Source of the DNA: Triplophysa rosa
Lineage: Eukaryota; Chordata; Actinopteri; Cypriniformes; Nemacheilidae
Reading direction: 5' to 3'
Assembly (NCBI RefSeq): GCF_024868665.1
Contig: NC_079908.1
Coordinates: 1,678,000 to 1,741,999, forward strand
Length of the DNA: 64,000 nt
Below are positions 26,401 to 34,174 of the stretch, piece after piece (within the stretch, counting starts at the first letter, position 1; every line of letters starts with the position of its first letter). The notes under the pieces are model-generated. The model did not search any database. It was given only the letters and a program-made list of their open reading frames with translations, and was not told the DNA's origin. The position numbers and the translations under genes were made by a program.

Positions 26401-28224
26401 TTAAGGTACATTTATAATGGATAAAAATGTGCGATTAAGTTGCGATTAATCACGAGTTAACTCATTACAATCATGCGATTAATCGCGATTAAATATTTTA
26501 ATCGATTGACAGCCCTAATATATATATATTACATCCAGTGTGTGAATCACGCAATATCCGCCTTTGATGGTCCAGAAGTGAGAACTGTTCGTTTACTGCA
26601 CTTCACTGACTTGCTGTAGCCTTCTCAGTTGTGTTTGGCTTCATGCGGCGCTGCGCAAACCGATCAGTATATGACATCAAAGGATCCCGAGAGCAGTATG
26701 TTTCTGCCTTTGAATCACTCTCACGGTACTTTGATGTCCTGTGCAGGTCGGTCTGTGCAACGCCGCAAACAGTCGAACACAGCTTATATTTACATTCACG
26801 AGGCGTATCTAAAATGAGACAATTGATTACTGCTGCGTCATGACCGGCATTTGCACGCATTTTGTCCATGGTGGCTGCGGCGACACTCTAGCTCCGCCCC
26901 TGAAGGTAAAGCGCTGGTCCGTGTCAGGGTTGCCAGATTTGCGCAACAAAAACAAACCAATGACCCTTCAAGACAAGCCGGACCACTGCAGCACTACAAA
27001 CATGGCAACACGGCCTATGTCTGACTGGCGTCTGTTTCTGCGCAAGCATGAGCGATCGTGTCTACACTACTTTTAATTGTTAGTAGTCATGACATGTGAA
27101 CGTATTTGGTCTCGAAAACAAAAAAAATTAAGTTTTCACATTTTCTGTGTTCTGCAGAAAGAACTGTGAGAGGTGATATTGTTCATCGCAATGGGGCCAG
27201 AGAACGAGTGAAAGAGAGGAGGAAGAGTAGCCCAGAGAAGAAAGAGAAATGGAGATCGGAGAACAACTCTCTGTTCAAAGAGTTGGGTAAGTAAAGAACC
27301 CTCCATTCAACTCCGCCACAATCTGATAACTAATGTGGGCTGATAGCAATTTGATGTATGATTCCATGGTTTTCAGTACTTCAATACTTTAAATACACGG
27401 TGGCTTCAGTTAGATCTTTAATGTGGACAGTGACCTGTGCCTTTGTTCCTGACCGCACAGAATCCACTTTCTCTTCCACAGGTTTGGCCAAATCCTTCCC
27501 GCTGAAAGGCTCGCTGTTTGACAGCTGGCTGGCTCAGTCCGTTCACATCACCACAGATAACATGCTGAGCCAGTGGTCTCTATCCCGAGAGACCCACGAC
27601 CCGTCACCCAGCCTCCTGTCAGACCAGCTGCTGCAGGGCGAGGAGAGCTTGCTCAGTCTCATGATGGACCACTCCATGAAATCCACCTGGAAAACACCCC
27701 AACTGGGCCGCAAGACGAGAGGCGCGTCACGCAGCCGCAGTCACAGAAAGTCTGTCTCTCTTCCACGGGCAGGATCGAACGTGGCGAAGGTTCCGTCGGA
27801 GGAGCGGCGCGCCACCGGAGGCAAGCGAGGAGCGAGAGCGCGCCACCTCCGCCACCGTCACATCCGCAGCTGCCACACGGGCGGGCCGGACCCTCCACAG
27901 CCGCCCGTTTCCAAAATGGACTCCTGCCACATTTCTGAGGAGCGTGGCTCTCGGGGCAGCAGCGCGAACGCTGCGGTGAGCGGCAGGTGCTCGCAGGCCC
28001 TGCGTCTGCGTCTTCCCAGACAGGGTAAGTCACGCTCCAAAAGCAAGACGACGGAGCTTGTCTCTGCCAACAACGTTTCTGCACTGGACCCGGAGACCGA
28101 CGGCTACTTCTCAGACGCAGAACAGAGTGACTCTGAAATGCGCTCCGCCAGCCGGAAGTTGCGCTTCACCCAGCTGCATGCTGGGAATGAGGAGGTAGTG
28201 CGGCGAAGTGTGCTCGCCTCCTAA
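2394..28224 (+). CDS. jade2: jade2, PHD-finger protein Jade-2
   Basis: Coding exons: 2394-2457, 12967-13052, 16813-16970, 18116-18288, 18789-19000, 19086-19253, 20417-20533, 20614-21129, 22081-22198, 27158-27286, 27482-28224. They total 2484 bases (827 aa plus TAA), and every junction is GT-AG with matching phase. Jade proteins are scaffolds of the HBO1 (KAT7)-ING-MEAF6 histone acetyltransferase complex in the nucleus. The protein has a basic serine-rich N-terminus (KRRKYSTSS), an EPL1-like segment at about 51-160, a C4HC3 PHD finger at about 205-253, and a second extended PHD (zinc knuckle plus PHD) at about 254-369 with conserved Cys/His. A coiled-coil-prone stretch covers about 390-540. 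The C-terminus ends VVRRSVLAS after an acidic ETDGYFSD motif, as I remember for human JADE2. Jade1 and Jade3 are alternatives, but the N- and C-termini and the sar1b-sec24a-camlg neighbours favour jade2. Confidence 0.93.
3137..3325. repeat. Long inverted repeat (foldback MITE)
   Basis: Arms of about 82 bases (3137-3218 and 3245-3325) are almost perfectly complementary and separated by about 26 bases. The outer ends are aaaaaatatg and catatttttt. Such palindromic elements are common non-autonomous DNA transposons in fish. I did not find a target duplication. Confidence 0.75.
3950..4255 (-). mobile_element. Remnant of an LTR retrotransposon end
   Basis: The stretch contains 'gactgtgacagtacttcccccc' at about 4074-4095. 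Read on the minus strand this is a purine-rich tract followed by TGTCACAG, the usual layout of a polypurine tract abutting an LTR. The rest of that element is missing. The class is inferred from layout only. Confidence 0.4.
4400..4750 (-). repeat. 3' LTR of the gypsy element
   Basis: This 351-bp LTR is bounded by tgtaacaag and ttgccaca on the plus strand and is nearly identical to 8684-9026. It includes a cagtttattttgcatcat block whose minus-strand reading holds an aataaa signal. Confidence 0.88.
4768..5433 (-). pseudogene. Gypsy pol fragment: RNase H region
   Basis: An open frame of 221 codons covers the end of the reverse transcriptase (FLGLVGYY motif) and a complete-looking RNase H. The acidic residues sit in [19 protein letters not shown] and [10 protein letters not shown]. 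It is part of the polyprotein and has no start of its own. It is the best preserved piece of the element. Confidence 0.85.
5417..5823 (-). pseudogene. Gypsy reverse transcriptase fragment, catalytic motif lost
   Basis: The segment encoding [16 protein letters not shown] and [14 protein letters not shown] is the early reverse transcriptase palm. It then changes frame and continues as [21 protein letters not shown]. The stretch that should carry the YxDD polymerase motif is absent near 5560-5580, where the reading jumps from the palm straight to the following helix. The polymerase must be inactive. Confidence 0.8.
6210..6887 (-). pseudogene. Gypsy integrase C-terminal half
   Basis: The 225-codon open frame begins at [11 protein letters not shown] and includes [12 protein letters not shown], so it holds the second Asp and the Glu of the integrase DDE triad. 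A C-terminal domain follows ([12 protein letters not shown], chromodomain-like layout). Its upstream half is separated by the insertion at 6898-7154. Confidence 0.83.
6898..7154. mobile_element. Short repeat inserted in the gypsy integrase
   Basis: A block with repeated gtcttaaa/aaaatgtctt motifs interrupts the integrase frame. The bases attac flank it on both sides (6893-6897 and 7155-7159), and removing the block rejoins integrase-coding sequence apart from a one-base slip. It is about 257 bp, non-coding and probably a non-autonomous DNA element. Confidence 0.65.
7279..7818 (-). pseudogene. Gypsy integrase zinc-binding region and start of the core
   Basis: The frame encodes an HHCC zinc-binding module ([12 protein letters not shown] then CTSCPECQL) followed by the first catalytic Asp in GMDLIGPLE. 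The coding sense continues past 7279 towards 7160 with small frame changes until the insertion. Confidence 0.8.
7921..8616 (-). pseudogene. Gypsy gag zinc knuckle and protease region
   Basis: A CCHC knuckle ([14 protein letters not shown]) is followed by an aspartic-protease-type [10 protein letters not shown] motif. The usual larger gag part is short or missing between this and the 5' LTR at 8684. Confidence 0.8.
8684..9026 (-). repeat. 5' LTR of the gypsy element
   Basis: This 343-bp LTR has the same ends as 4400-4750. The bases next to it on the minus strand (tgattccaaaagcc after one base) do not start with the usual TGG of a tRNA primer-binding site, so the primer is not clear. Confidence 0.86.
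9032..9933. other. jade2 intron 1, AT-rich then tandem-like block
   Basis: About 9100-9540 is AT-rich with a transposon-end-like stretch near 9460-9540 (tatcgatac, ccagtatcgtgataacacta). About 9640-9930 is a degenerate repeat of 'gcttgcgctgtataaagaag' type units (starts near 9670, 9715, 9750, 9840). No coding sequence is visible. Confidence 0.5.
9934..12688 (-). mobile_element. Decayed non-LTR (LINE) retrotransposon
   Basis: Minus-strand fragments occur in element order. 12688-12419 is a coiled-coil, L1/Tx1-like ORF1 piece ([14 protein letters not shown]). 11909-11706 and 11683-11477 are an endonuclease start ([23 protein letters not shown]) and its continuation (SIYRPL). 10805-10683 and 10290-9934 are reverse transcriptase pieces ([28 protein letters not shown]). 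Many stops and frameshifts separate the pieces. ORF1 may belong to a different element from the endonuclease/RT. It is inserted in jade2 intron 1, antisense. Confidence 0.72.
10328..10680 (-). repeat. Solo LTR inside the LINE
   Basis: This 353-bp block starts tgtcacgg and ends gtgaca. The minus strand reads TGTCAC to GTGACA and carries an aataaa signal ('ataataaaag'). It splits the LINE reverse transcriptase reading between 10683 and 10290. No internal retroviral-type sequence is attached, which fits LTR-LTR recombination. The flanking bases are not an obvious duplication. Confidence 0.65.
12967..13052 (+). CDS. jade2: jade2 coding exon 2
   Basis: The acceptor is ttacag and the donor gtaagc at 13053. 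After two bases completing Ser22 it encodes 28 residues ([10 protein letters not shown]...EPKKPSE). It corresponds to the short Ser-rich exon of human JADE2, whose remembered end is KKPSE. The donor's intronic bases are the target duplication of the hAT that follows. Confidence 0.85.
13054..15659. mobile_element. hAT-type element with 8-bp TSD TAAGCAAT
   Basis: The element spans 13062-15651 and is flanked by TAAGCAAT at 13054-13061 and 15652-15659. The ends are tagggatgggg and, read inward from the right, taggggtgttc; both continue into 'gagtcg'-rich subterminal repeats. No transposase is recognisable, so it is non-autonomous. It contains a second hAT (14234-15296). Confidence 0.82.
14226..15304. 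mobile_element. Nested hAT-type element with 8-bp TSD GTCTTAGC
   Basis: The element is 14234-15296 (1063 bp). Terminal inverted repeats tagggatgggc.atat occur at both ends, and identical 8-bp duplications GTCTTAGC lie at 14226-14233 and 15297-15304. No transposase is visible. It inserted after the outer element. Confidence 0.9.
15660..16812. other. jade2 intron 2, distal part
   Basis: A palindromic CpG-rich stretch at about 16383-16450 (cctacgccgtaacctacggcgtagg-like arms) is bracketed by two copies of 'tttatggttctgcgt' (16377 and 16451), suggesting a small DNA element with local duplication. A (ct)-rich run lies near 16108-16155. Nothing else is seen. Confidence 0.45.
16813..16970 (+). CDS. 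jade2: jade2 coding exon 3 (EPL1-like start)
   Basis: The acceptor is tttttcag and the donor gtgagc. Fifty-two codons plus two bases run from [14 protein letters not shown] through [14 protein letters not shown] to IPEPAV. This block is shared by all Jade proteins and is part of the region that contacts the HBO1 catalytic module. Confidence 0.92.
17355..17641. mobile_element. Short hAT MITE with TSD GTTTACAG
   Basis: The element 17363-17633 (271 bp) has ends cagtggttttt and aaccactg, and identical 8-bp flanks GTTTACAG at 17355-17362 and 17634-17641. It is non-coding and lies in jade2 intron 3. Confidence 0.88.
18116..18288 (+). CDS. jade2: jade2 coding exon 4
   Basis: The exon lies between a ttttttag acceptor and a gtacca donor. 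It encodes a less conserved linker, then [20 protein letters not shown], the Jade signature just before the PHD region. The short introns on both sides hold no coding sequence. Confidence 0.88.
18289..18788. other. jade2 intron 4
   Basis: About 18480-18680 holds 'gttataaaat' type direct and inverted repeats (gtttataacggc and gccgttataaaat), suggesting a small transposon remnant. Nothing coding is seen. Confidence 0.4.
18789..19253 (+). CDS. jade2: jade2 coding exons 5 and 6: PHD finger 1 and start of extended PHD
   Basis: Exon 5 (18789-19000) ends inside the first PHD finger (CDVC...[10 protein letters not shown]). Exon 6 (19086-19253) supplies the rest ([15 protein letters not shown]) and the pre-PHD zinc knuckle ([24 protein letters not shown]). 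The 85-base intron between them is the shortest in the gene. All eight C4HC3 ligands of PHD1 are present. Confidence 0.93.
19254..20416. other. jade2 intron 6
   Basis: A single MITE terminus occurs near 19513 (ttaaagggacacttaaccc). The rest is unique-looking AT-rich intron without coding signal. Confidence 0.5.
20417..21129 (+). CDS. jade2: jade2 coding exons 7 and 8: extended PHD and helical region
   Basis: Exon 7 is 20417-20533 and exon 8 is 20614-21129. Together they complete the extended [55 protein letters not shown] charged segment rich in Glu, Lys and Gln follows, then [20 protein letters not shown], a likely helix. The second reading frame open across 20568-20903 is a shadow. Confidence 0.92.
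21130..22080. other. jade2 intron 8
   Basis: About 21600-21760 is a transposon-like 'ttttcaaaa...cgtgtaaacgga' end. A SINE fragment follows at 21783. No coding sequence is visible. Confidence 0.5.
21783..21985 (+). repeat. DANA-type tRNA-derived SINE fragment
   Basis: It begins ggggcggcacagtggtta, the usual start of zebrafish DANA-family SINEs, then jumps to ctccgggtgctccggtttcc and gaagacatgcaggtt. The internal promoter half is missing, so it is a deleted copy. Identification is by remembered consensus. Confidence 0.6.
22081..22198 (+). CDS. jade2: jade2 coding exon 9
   Basis: It encodes [20 protein letters not shown] and a Leu/Gln-rich helix to EQELTR. The acceptor is tctttttcag and the donor gtacgc. 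It belongs to the conserved helical region that follows the PHD fingers. Confidence 0.9.
22199..25201. other. jade2 intron 9, first part
   Basis: Two diverged copies of one repeat lie at about 22984-23420 and 24048-24400 (caaactagt, cgccattttgaat, ccaaacatcat). A hAT-type end occurs at about 23880-24010 (cagtgttggggaaagtaac). An orphan Tc1 end lies at 24769-24831. A tatata run precedes the hAT at 25210. No exon was found. Confidence 0.5.
24769..24831. repeat. Orphan Tc1 terminal repeat
   Basis: The bases from tagtgaaataaatcaac to gaccagcacctg match the right end of the Tc1 element at 55400-56931 almost exactly, again followed by TA. No transposase or second end is near. The stretch just before it repeats part of the same terminus. 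Confidence 0.75.
25416..25574 (+). pseudogene. BED zinc-finger piece of the hAT transposase
   Basis: Fifty-two codons and a TAG hold CIYC and HLMAKH, the C2H2-type ligands of a BED finger. The next transposase piece is in another frame 20 bases on, so the two were once one protein. Confidence 0.75.
25595..26143 (+). pseudogene. hAT transposase N-terminal and central fragment
   Basis: The 182-codon frame includes [18 protein letters not shown], typical of ZBED/hAT transposases where the Asp in TRDYW is the first catalytic acidic residue. It also has LTTDSARNM and CIAHSLHRA. It stops at TAA soon after and lacks the last acidic residue and the hAT dimerisation region, so it cannot be functional. 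Confidence 0.82.
26644..26767. repeat. Hairpin element, copy 1
   Basis: Arms of about 48 bases (26644-26693 and 26718-26767) pair with few mismatches: gcggcgctgcgcaaaccg with cggtctgtgcaacgccgc, and tgacatcaaag with ctttgatgtc. A related hairpin occurs at 63190-63314. It lies in jade2 intron 9. Confidence 0.75.
27158..27286 (+). CDS. jade2: jade2 coding exon 10
   Basis: The acceptor is ttctgcag and the donor gtaagt. It encodes a very basic segment, [20 protein letters not shown] then [12 protein letters not shown], plausibly nuclear-localising. Phases match exons 9 and 11. Confidence 0.85.
27482..28224 (+). CDS. jade2: jade2 coding exon 11 (last)
   Basis: It encodes 246 residues and TAA. 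It opens with [19 protein letters not shown], continues through [12 protein letters not shown] and a low-complexity Arg/Ser/Pro-rich middle, and ends with [15 protein letters not shown] and VVRRSVLAS. The first and last blocks match remembered human JADE2. Minus-strand ORFs at 27659-28084 are shadows of this GC-rich exon. Confidence 0.93.
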
Positions 28225-30778
28225 AAGCGCATCACCGTTGCTTTTGGATGTCATGGTATCATTGTAATGCTCTCACTGTTACTATAGTGTATACTTCATC
28301 AAGAGGACGGTTTCTTTCGTTACATCGGTTTCTAGACCTTCAATTGTAATAGCTTGTGAAATCAAGTTGGCTTCTTTTTTTGTCACACGCCTACATTTCG
28401 AAAACCGTAATCATTTGTGCTTGAAAAACAAAGCTTAGTTAGACTGCCGGCTCTATGGTGTTGGGAAGCAATAGGATTTGTCCTGGAATAGGGACAATGA
28501 TGTGGGCATTATGAATGAATACATGTTTAGTTACATGACTCCACAGAATGAGGCTGATACAGCTCCTCCGTTTCAAATGATGAACAGTACAGAGAAACTC
28601 TTCAAAAAGCACAAATAGTCATGTGAGAATGTAGCACACCTGTACCTGTCGTATCTACGTCAACTCTCATTTTACTCTGACACAGATCAGACAGATACCA
28701 GCATCACTCTCATCTACATGCCGTGGTCAAATTAGCTTCCAGACATGTCTGCTTCACGTTTCACCCCAAAATGAAAACATATCTTACTTATAAAGAAAAA
28801 AAATTCATGAGAGTTTTGCATATTTTCATCTCAACTTTTCATTCTTCTCAAACTCCAAAAATATGCATCTTTAATTTGTGCTCATTATGCGTATTAAAAC
28901 CAATAAATAGTATTGTTAATAGAAATATGGGAATAATAAAAATGGATTTAAATTGTAACTTGTCCAGATACATTACATCAACGAATATTTGGGATGGAAA
29001 TATATTTGATCTTTCTTCGTGAACATTTAATCGTTTTTTCCAAATATTGGAGTGAAATTTGATGTGGATATGTTTTGTTTTGACAGAATCATGTCTATGA
29101 CAGCGTGCCTTCTGTAGCTTCACACTCAAGCAAGTCATCAGCTCATTTCATCAATTTAATAGAACGACGGCAATCAGAAATGACAAAAGTCCAGTGCCTA
29201 GAAAATCATTCAAGAGCAGCATTCAGCGTCAGAAAACACGGAAACCAGCCCGGCTTTCTAAAAGTGCTGCCCGTAAACCAACGTCTGTTGGTCTGTTCGT
29301 TGTTTATTGATTGAAATGAAATGAAATTCACACAGAATATCCTCAGGCTTTGCTAGCGTTTCCCCCTTCATTTCTGGCTGATGTTATGCGCTCAATCGGC
29401 CCGTGGTGTTTATCTCAGGGTTCTAGAGAAGAAGTGATTGCAATCATTGGAGAGAAAAACCAACAGACGGTGAACATTCGGTGTTGCTTTGGCAAAACAT
29501 CATGTTTATTGCATTGTAAGAGCCTTTTTCCACGTGTAATGATGAAATGTCTTTGTTTTTTGCGGTGATGATGATGATGCCAAAGACTAATAAGTGGGCA
29601 CATGCTCTATGTGGATCTTCTGATGGTTTGCACTGATCTGGTACACACCTGGACACCTGCGTCATCAACTCTTCACACACAAGAGATCCACAGCAAGTCT
29701 TGTTTTTCAGATGGACAGATCAAGCACTAGAAAACTATGTCGCTCACGTATGATGCGTGTCTTCTCTCTGTAGACCTGAGGTTTGGTCGTGTTGTGCCAG
29801 CACAGCACTGTTTTCCCAAATCTACAAACGTCTGCGTGTCTGTTTCTTCTGTGGAGCACAAAGAGAGAAAGTTAATAAATGTTCACACTGCTCTTCGCAT
29901 GGTTCATACTAACCATGTCATTTCCATCATACAGCCAAATGTTACCCTCACACGCTCGTATCAGACGGCACCTGTTTTGTAAACAAATGTTTTTTGGGGT
30001 AGTTCGTTTCTGATTGGTCCATGGGTTATTTCAGGTATACATGATTATTTGCTACACAAGTCCTATATGGTCAATATAAAGTGCTTTGAATGGCAGCATC
30101 AATTTCTGTGTTCCTCAAGACGACTGTAGCACTGAAGTAATATGAAGGACATGTGCGGTCTCAAAAGAGCAGTATGTGCATTCGCGAATCTTCTCCTTTT
30201 GTGTTTGACAGACGACAGACAGACGACAGTCAGACAGGCTTAAAACAACACGACGACACAATTTATTCACCTGTACAGATCTCATGTATCTTAAACGCTT
30301 CTGTAGAGACTCATCATAGCTGCTCTGGGGTTCAGCAAACGCAGATGTGGAAAACTGTGCCTTTAGTGATCTAGATGAAAGCCGCCGCAGGGCTTCGAGC
30401 TTTTCTCTCATGCTTAATTTGTGTTCCACAGCTAATGTACGCTCTGTGTATGTTCAGCTTCTGTGAAATCATTTACAGGAAGAGAATAACAGGAAAAAGC
30501 AGATCATTACACTTGTAAACAAACAAAAGATAAATCGCCTGTACATGTACTTGTCTCCATCACAGACTTTCCCCGGAGAGAGCAAAATAACAGGAATAGA
30601 TAGAACGCAGCTTTTCTCTGGGTTGGAGTGGTAGAGCGTCATCTGTTTTATCCACATCTCTATCTTTGGACCGAATGAGGTCAATAACGGACCATTTGTT
30701 CCTCGAGGGATATCGATTATTCCACAATGTGAATAGGTACCTTTCATGGAGAATGTCCAGGTCATATTTCACCCCGAA

Positions 30779-31039
30779 TTAAAGTGACAGTTCACCCAAA
30801 ATGTGAACATTCTGTCATCATTTACCCATCCTCATGCCGTTCCAAACTTGTGTGACTTTTTCCTCCGTAAAACACAAACGAAGAGGAACGTTGACAACCA
30901 AACAACACCGTTGGCTTTCATTATATGAGCACAAAACCATTTCTCGAAATATCTTCTGGTGTGTTCCACCGAAGAAAAAGTCACACACAAGTCACTTGAG
31001 GGTGAGTGAACTGGTCATTTTAGGTGAACTGTCCCTTAA
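30779..31039. mobile_element. Palindromic MITE with TTAA flanks
   Basis: The ends are agtgacagttcacc and ggtgaactgtccc, with TTAA at 30779-30782 and 31036-31039. The interior is partly self-complementary (tgtgactttttcctccgt and cgaagaaaaagtcaca). It belongs to the abundant cyprinid 'gttcacccaaaa' family also seen at 1777, 19513, 36253 and 43139. Confidence 0.75.
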
Positions 31040-32329
31040 AAAATTGAAATCCGTGTAGAAAATAAAAGCTTTTTAGGACAGTTGTGACGTTATTTCGATA
31101 AAGCCCTGAATATACTGATGTTTTCTAAAGGTTTCCACATCGTCCAGCACATTTTTCCGTGTTGATGATCTGCACTCGCACCTGACATTAATTTCACAAG
31201 GTGGCAACGCTGCTGTTGTTTCAGAGGTTACAAATAATACGTCGCCATAATGTATACAGAAGCGATCCTGAAATTGGCTTCATTTTCTTTAAGCAATAAA
31301 ACAGAATTTAGCTTGTTTTAGGGGTGAAATATGACCGTTTTTTTCACTCACAGTATTGTCAAGAAGCTCTCATGCAACTTCTGCTCGTACAGACACTTCC
31401 CTGAACCGCAGAGATCTTTTCTTTCTCCAACGTCATATCACAACAGGACCCAGCGTGGGTTCTAGATCCACTCTCGTCTGTTTACCATTCAGCAAAACCC
31501 ACCCACTAGACCGTTTGGTGGATCATGTGTGTCAACATCATCTGCTTTCCACTGGTTATAGGATATGATGAAATGAATGTTGCAGGAGTTTATTCTTCTA
31601 TATTCGTTGTTTCAAGGAATGTTGTGCCATTTGTTAATAGCAGAGAGAACTATTGAACATAGAAGAGCTATTTTAAATTATTTTAGGCTTTGTTGCTCTA
31701 TTTATTTTCTTGTATTGGAAATCTTTATAGGAGGAAAAAACACGAGTATTTTTCATCAGTGCAAAAACCTATTTTTCCTTTTTGTTTTTTACATTTACCA
31801 TGTTAAGCAGTCGTTTAGAGCAATATAATGTTCATGTGACTGTATGTGCATGCTGTCTGTGATGCCTTAATAAGCGCACCCGTCCCATCATCGCCAGCGC
31901 TCGGCTGTGGTCGACCAGTGCAGTCAATAAAGCTGTGCTTTACATTTACGCGTCTCTGTGCTGTCTGTTACTCCACCACATGTCCAGAAGGTGTCCGACT
32001 TTTCTGACCCACACACCCCCACCGACATGTTTTCTAGTTTTTTTTAAAATACATGAATTGTTTCCATCTCTGTTGCCACAGTTTTGGAAGTGCCCTTCTC
32101 TGTTCTTCAATGATTGACTTCGATGAAGTCATTGATGTCGAGTGATGAGTTTTTGACTGCATTTAAAGTCACATCAGATATGTTCTTCCACGCTGACTGA
32201 ATAAATCATTTCTTTTCTATTCCCTGTTGGAATAGAAAATGGCCCTGACCAAACTGTTGCTGTAAAATTAGAAGAGCACAATTCTCTAGATAGAGTATCA
32301 TTTCAGGGGTTTGCATTAACATGTAATCA

Positions 32330-32600
32330 GGTCAAATAAAGCATATTTGGCGTGCTGTCCGAGGGGAGGGCTCAGACCTCGGAATATTGGCCCGAACCCA
32401 GAGTACTCCCCCCTTCAAACTGGGACAGATACCAGCAGAGAGTGAGGCGATGGGGTGAAGGAGGGATGCTGTGAAACGGTCAAGGTAGAGAGGTGAGGGA
32501 CGGCTTTATATAGCGTCTACTTCGCGCTGATTGGTTGGATTACATTATCATGCTCCTCCCAAATTTAAATAAACTCATTAAGATGTGTAATCAGGAAAAT
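32330..32600 (-). repeat. LTR/promoter-like repeat remnant
   Basis: On the minus strand a CCAAT box (ccaaccaatcag, near 32528-32539) lies about 20 bases from a TATA-like ctatataaag (32504-32513). A GC-rich stretch with ctgcctt-like and 'gggttcgggccaat' blocks follows. The layout suggests a retroelement promoter remnant. The family is not identified. Confidence 0.35.
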
Positions 32601-34141
32601 GACTGTAGTAGTCAAAGCTGTTCAATAAAAAGCTGCTGCAAACGTTTTACATCTCTTTGACTTCTGGAGTTTGGACCAATAACTAGGTTTCATTTTACTA
32701 CATTTATATGTAATATAGGTTTTCTACAGTATTTCACGATATCTATCCAGAACATGATGCCTTGTGGAAAACATTTCGCCCGAGACATGGGACGGTCTTA
32801 TGCACTCACCTCCTGCACTTTTGGCAGCACAAATGTTTTATATTTTGATCACTTGCGTTCTGCGAAATGTCTCCAACGTTTGAATCCAGAAAAATGAGTC
32901 ATTTTATTCAAGGTGTCAAACCCTTTACAGACATTGTTACACGGAACTTTAGTTCATTTCAAAAAGTCTGAGCTGATCATGGCTCGTTTTCATTGCAAAC
33001 ATTTATTACAATTTATGATGCGACAACAGTAGGCTATCTTTCATAAATGGAACAGCTCATGGAATGACAGATGGAGGACAGGAAAGTAAAATGCATTGAT
33101 GTATGTGCCATTCCACTGCAACTCTATAGAATAGGACCAAGACTCTACCCTTCGCGTTTCATCACGTTCTGCATGTCTTTACGTTTAGCCTGTGATTTGT
33201 TTATTAAAAAAAACCTAATAAAACAAAAGATGGAACAAGGCATGCATAATATTGAAATCCACATTGAAATTAAGAACCATATAGGACATCTTTAAAACGA
33301 AACAAAAAATCTATGTATGGCATTTATATAAATTACATATGGTTGTCTCATCGATGATGCGTCTCCACCGCTCACCCTGCACCGTAGGCTGTTGTCAAGA
33401 TATATTTTTGCATCAACTAGATCTTCCGCTTCTCGCTATGATTATTATCGGTTAGCAGTTAAATATAAGAATCTATAGGTTTTTGTGTCAAAGGTGTGCT
33501 GCCCCCTCGCTCAGACAACTCGTGCTCAGTGTTGATATTCTTTTCCGTAAGGTTGTGGTTTATTGCCATCTCTATCTTAGATTCCAAGCCATAAATAAAG
33601 CGCAAACTCTTGGTGGATGAATTTCAGGAGACCTCGAGCGACCTTCTCAATGAGGCAGTACAGCAAAGTTGTTGAAACAAAAACAGATATGCAACGGAGG
33701 ATGACCACACTGATAGACTCTTGGCACAGACAGTCACATCATCATCTTTAAGCCTGAGGACTGTGGCCACACATGACAGAAAATGAGTTCAAGCACTTCA
33801 TGTTGCAAGTTGTGATGAAAATGACCTGTGGACAGTTCTTATGAATCTTTTGGAACTTAACGTGTAGCATCGTCTACAGTTGCTGCAGTATTTTTACCGT
33901 TCCAACGGTCAAAACAGGAATGGGTGAATGAAAAAAAAAAACACCAAATTATAGAGAGAATAGACGAAAATGCAAAGATTGATGGTTTTGGATTTACCAC
34001 ATTTTCAGAATCACTGCTAGTTTGTTATTTTCATAAGAAATAAAGTGAGAAAAGAGTTGATCATGTTGAACTCATGAACGTTAACAGTCCATTGGAGTTT
34101 TTCTGAGAGTGAAGGCAGGCTGTATGTGGGCTGAGTGTGGT

Positions 34142-34174
34142 GCTGTTAGACATCTCTCTCTCTCTCTCTCTCTA
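34142..34174. repeat. (CT)n microsatellite abutting the sar1b stop
   Basis: A run of ct dinucleotides (about 34153-34173) ends in the stop codon of sar1b. On the minus strand GACTAG is followed at once by a GA repeat, so the first 3' UTR bases are a microsatellite. Confidence 0.8.

Larger units (their letters stand above)
25202..26525 (+). mobile_element. hAT element with a broken transposase
   Basis: The element 25210-26517 has ends tagggctgtcaaaatt and aatcgattgacagcccta. The 8-bp flanks atataaat and atatatat differ at one base. It carries a BED-finger ORF and the N-terminal part of a hAT transposase but lacks the C-terminal catalytic and dimerisation part. It is in the same direction as jade2, within intron 9. 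Confidence 0.8.
28225..34171. other. Tail-to-tail 3' region of jade2 (+) and sar1b (-)
   Basis: No coding exon is visible. Candidate plus-strand poly(A) signals (aataaa) include 31056, 31296 and 31926; the last is followed by a GT-rich tract and could end a long jade2 3' UTR. Candidate minus-strand signals (tttatt on plus) include positions near 33002 and 33193 for sar1b. The stretch also holds a palindromic MITE (30783-31035) and an LTR-promoter-like segment (32330-32600). Confidence 0.5.

Noticed and set aside
27659..28084. Cys/Ser-rich minus-strand ORF over the last jade2 exon
   Set aside because: It is a GC-rich shadow of a coding exon with clear jade2 identity in the plus frame.
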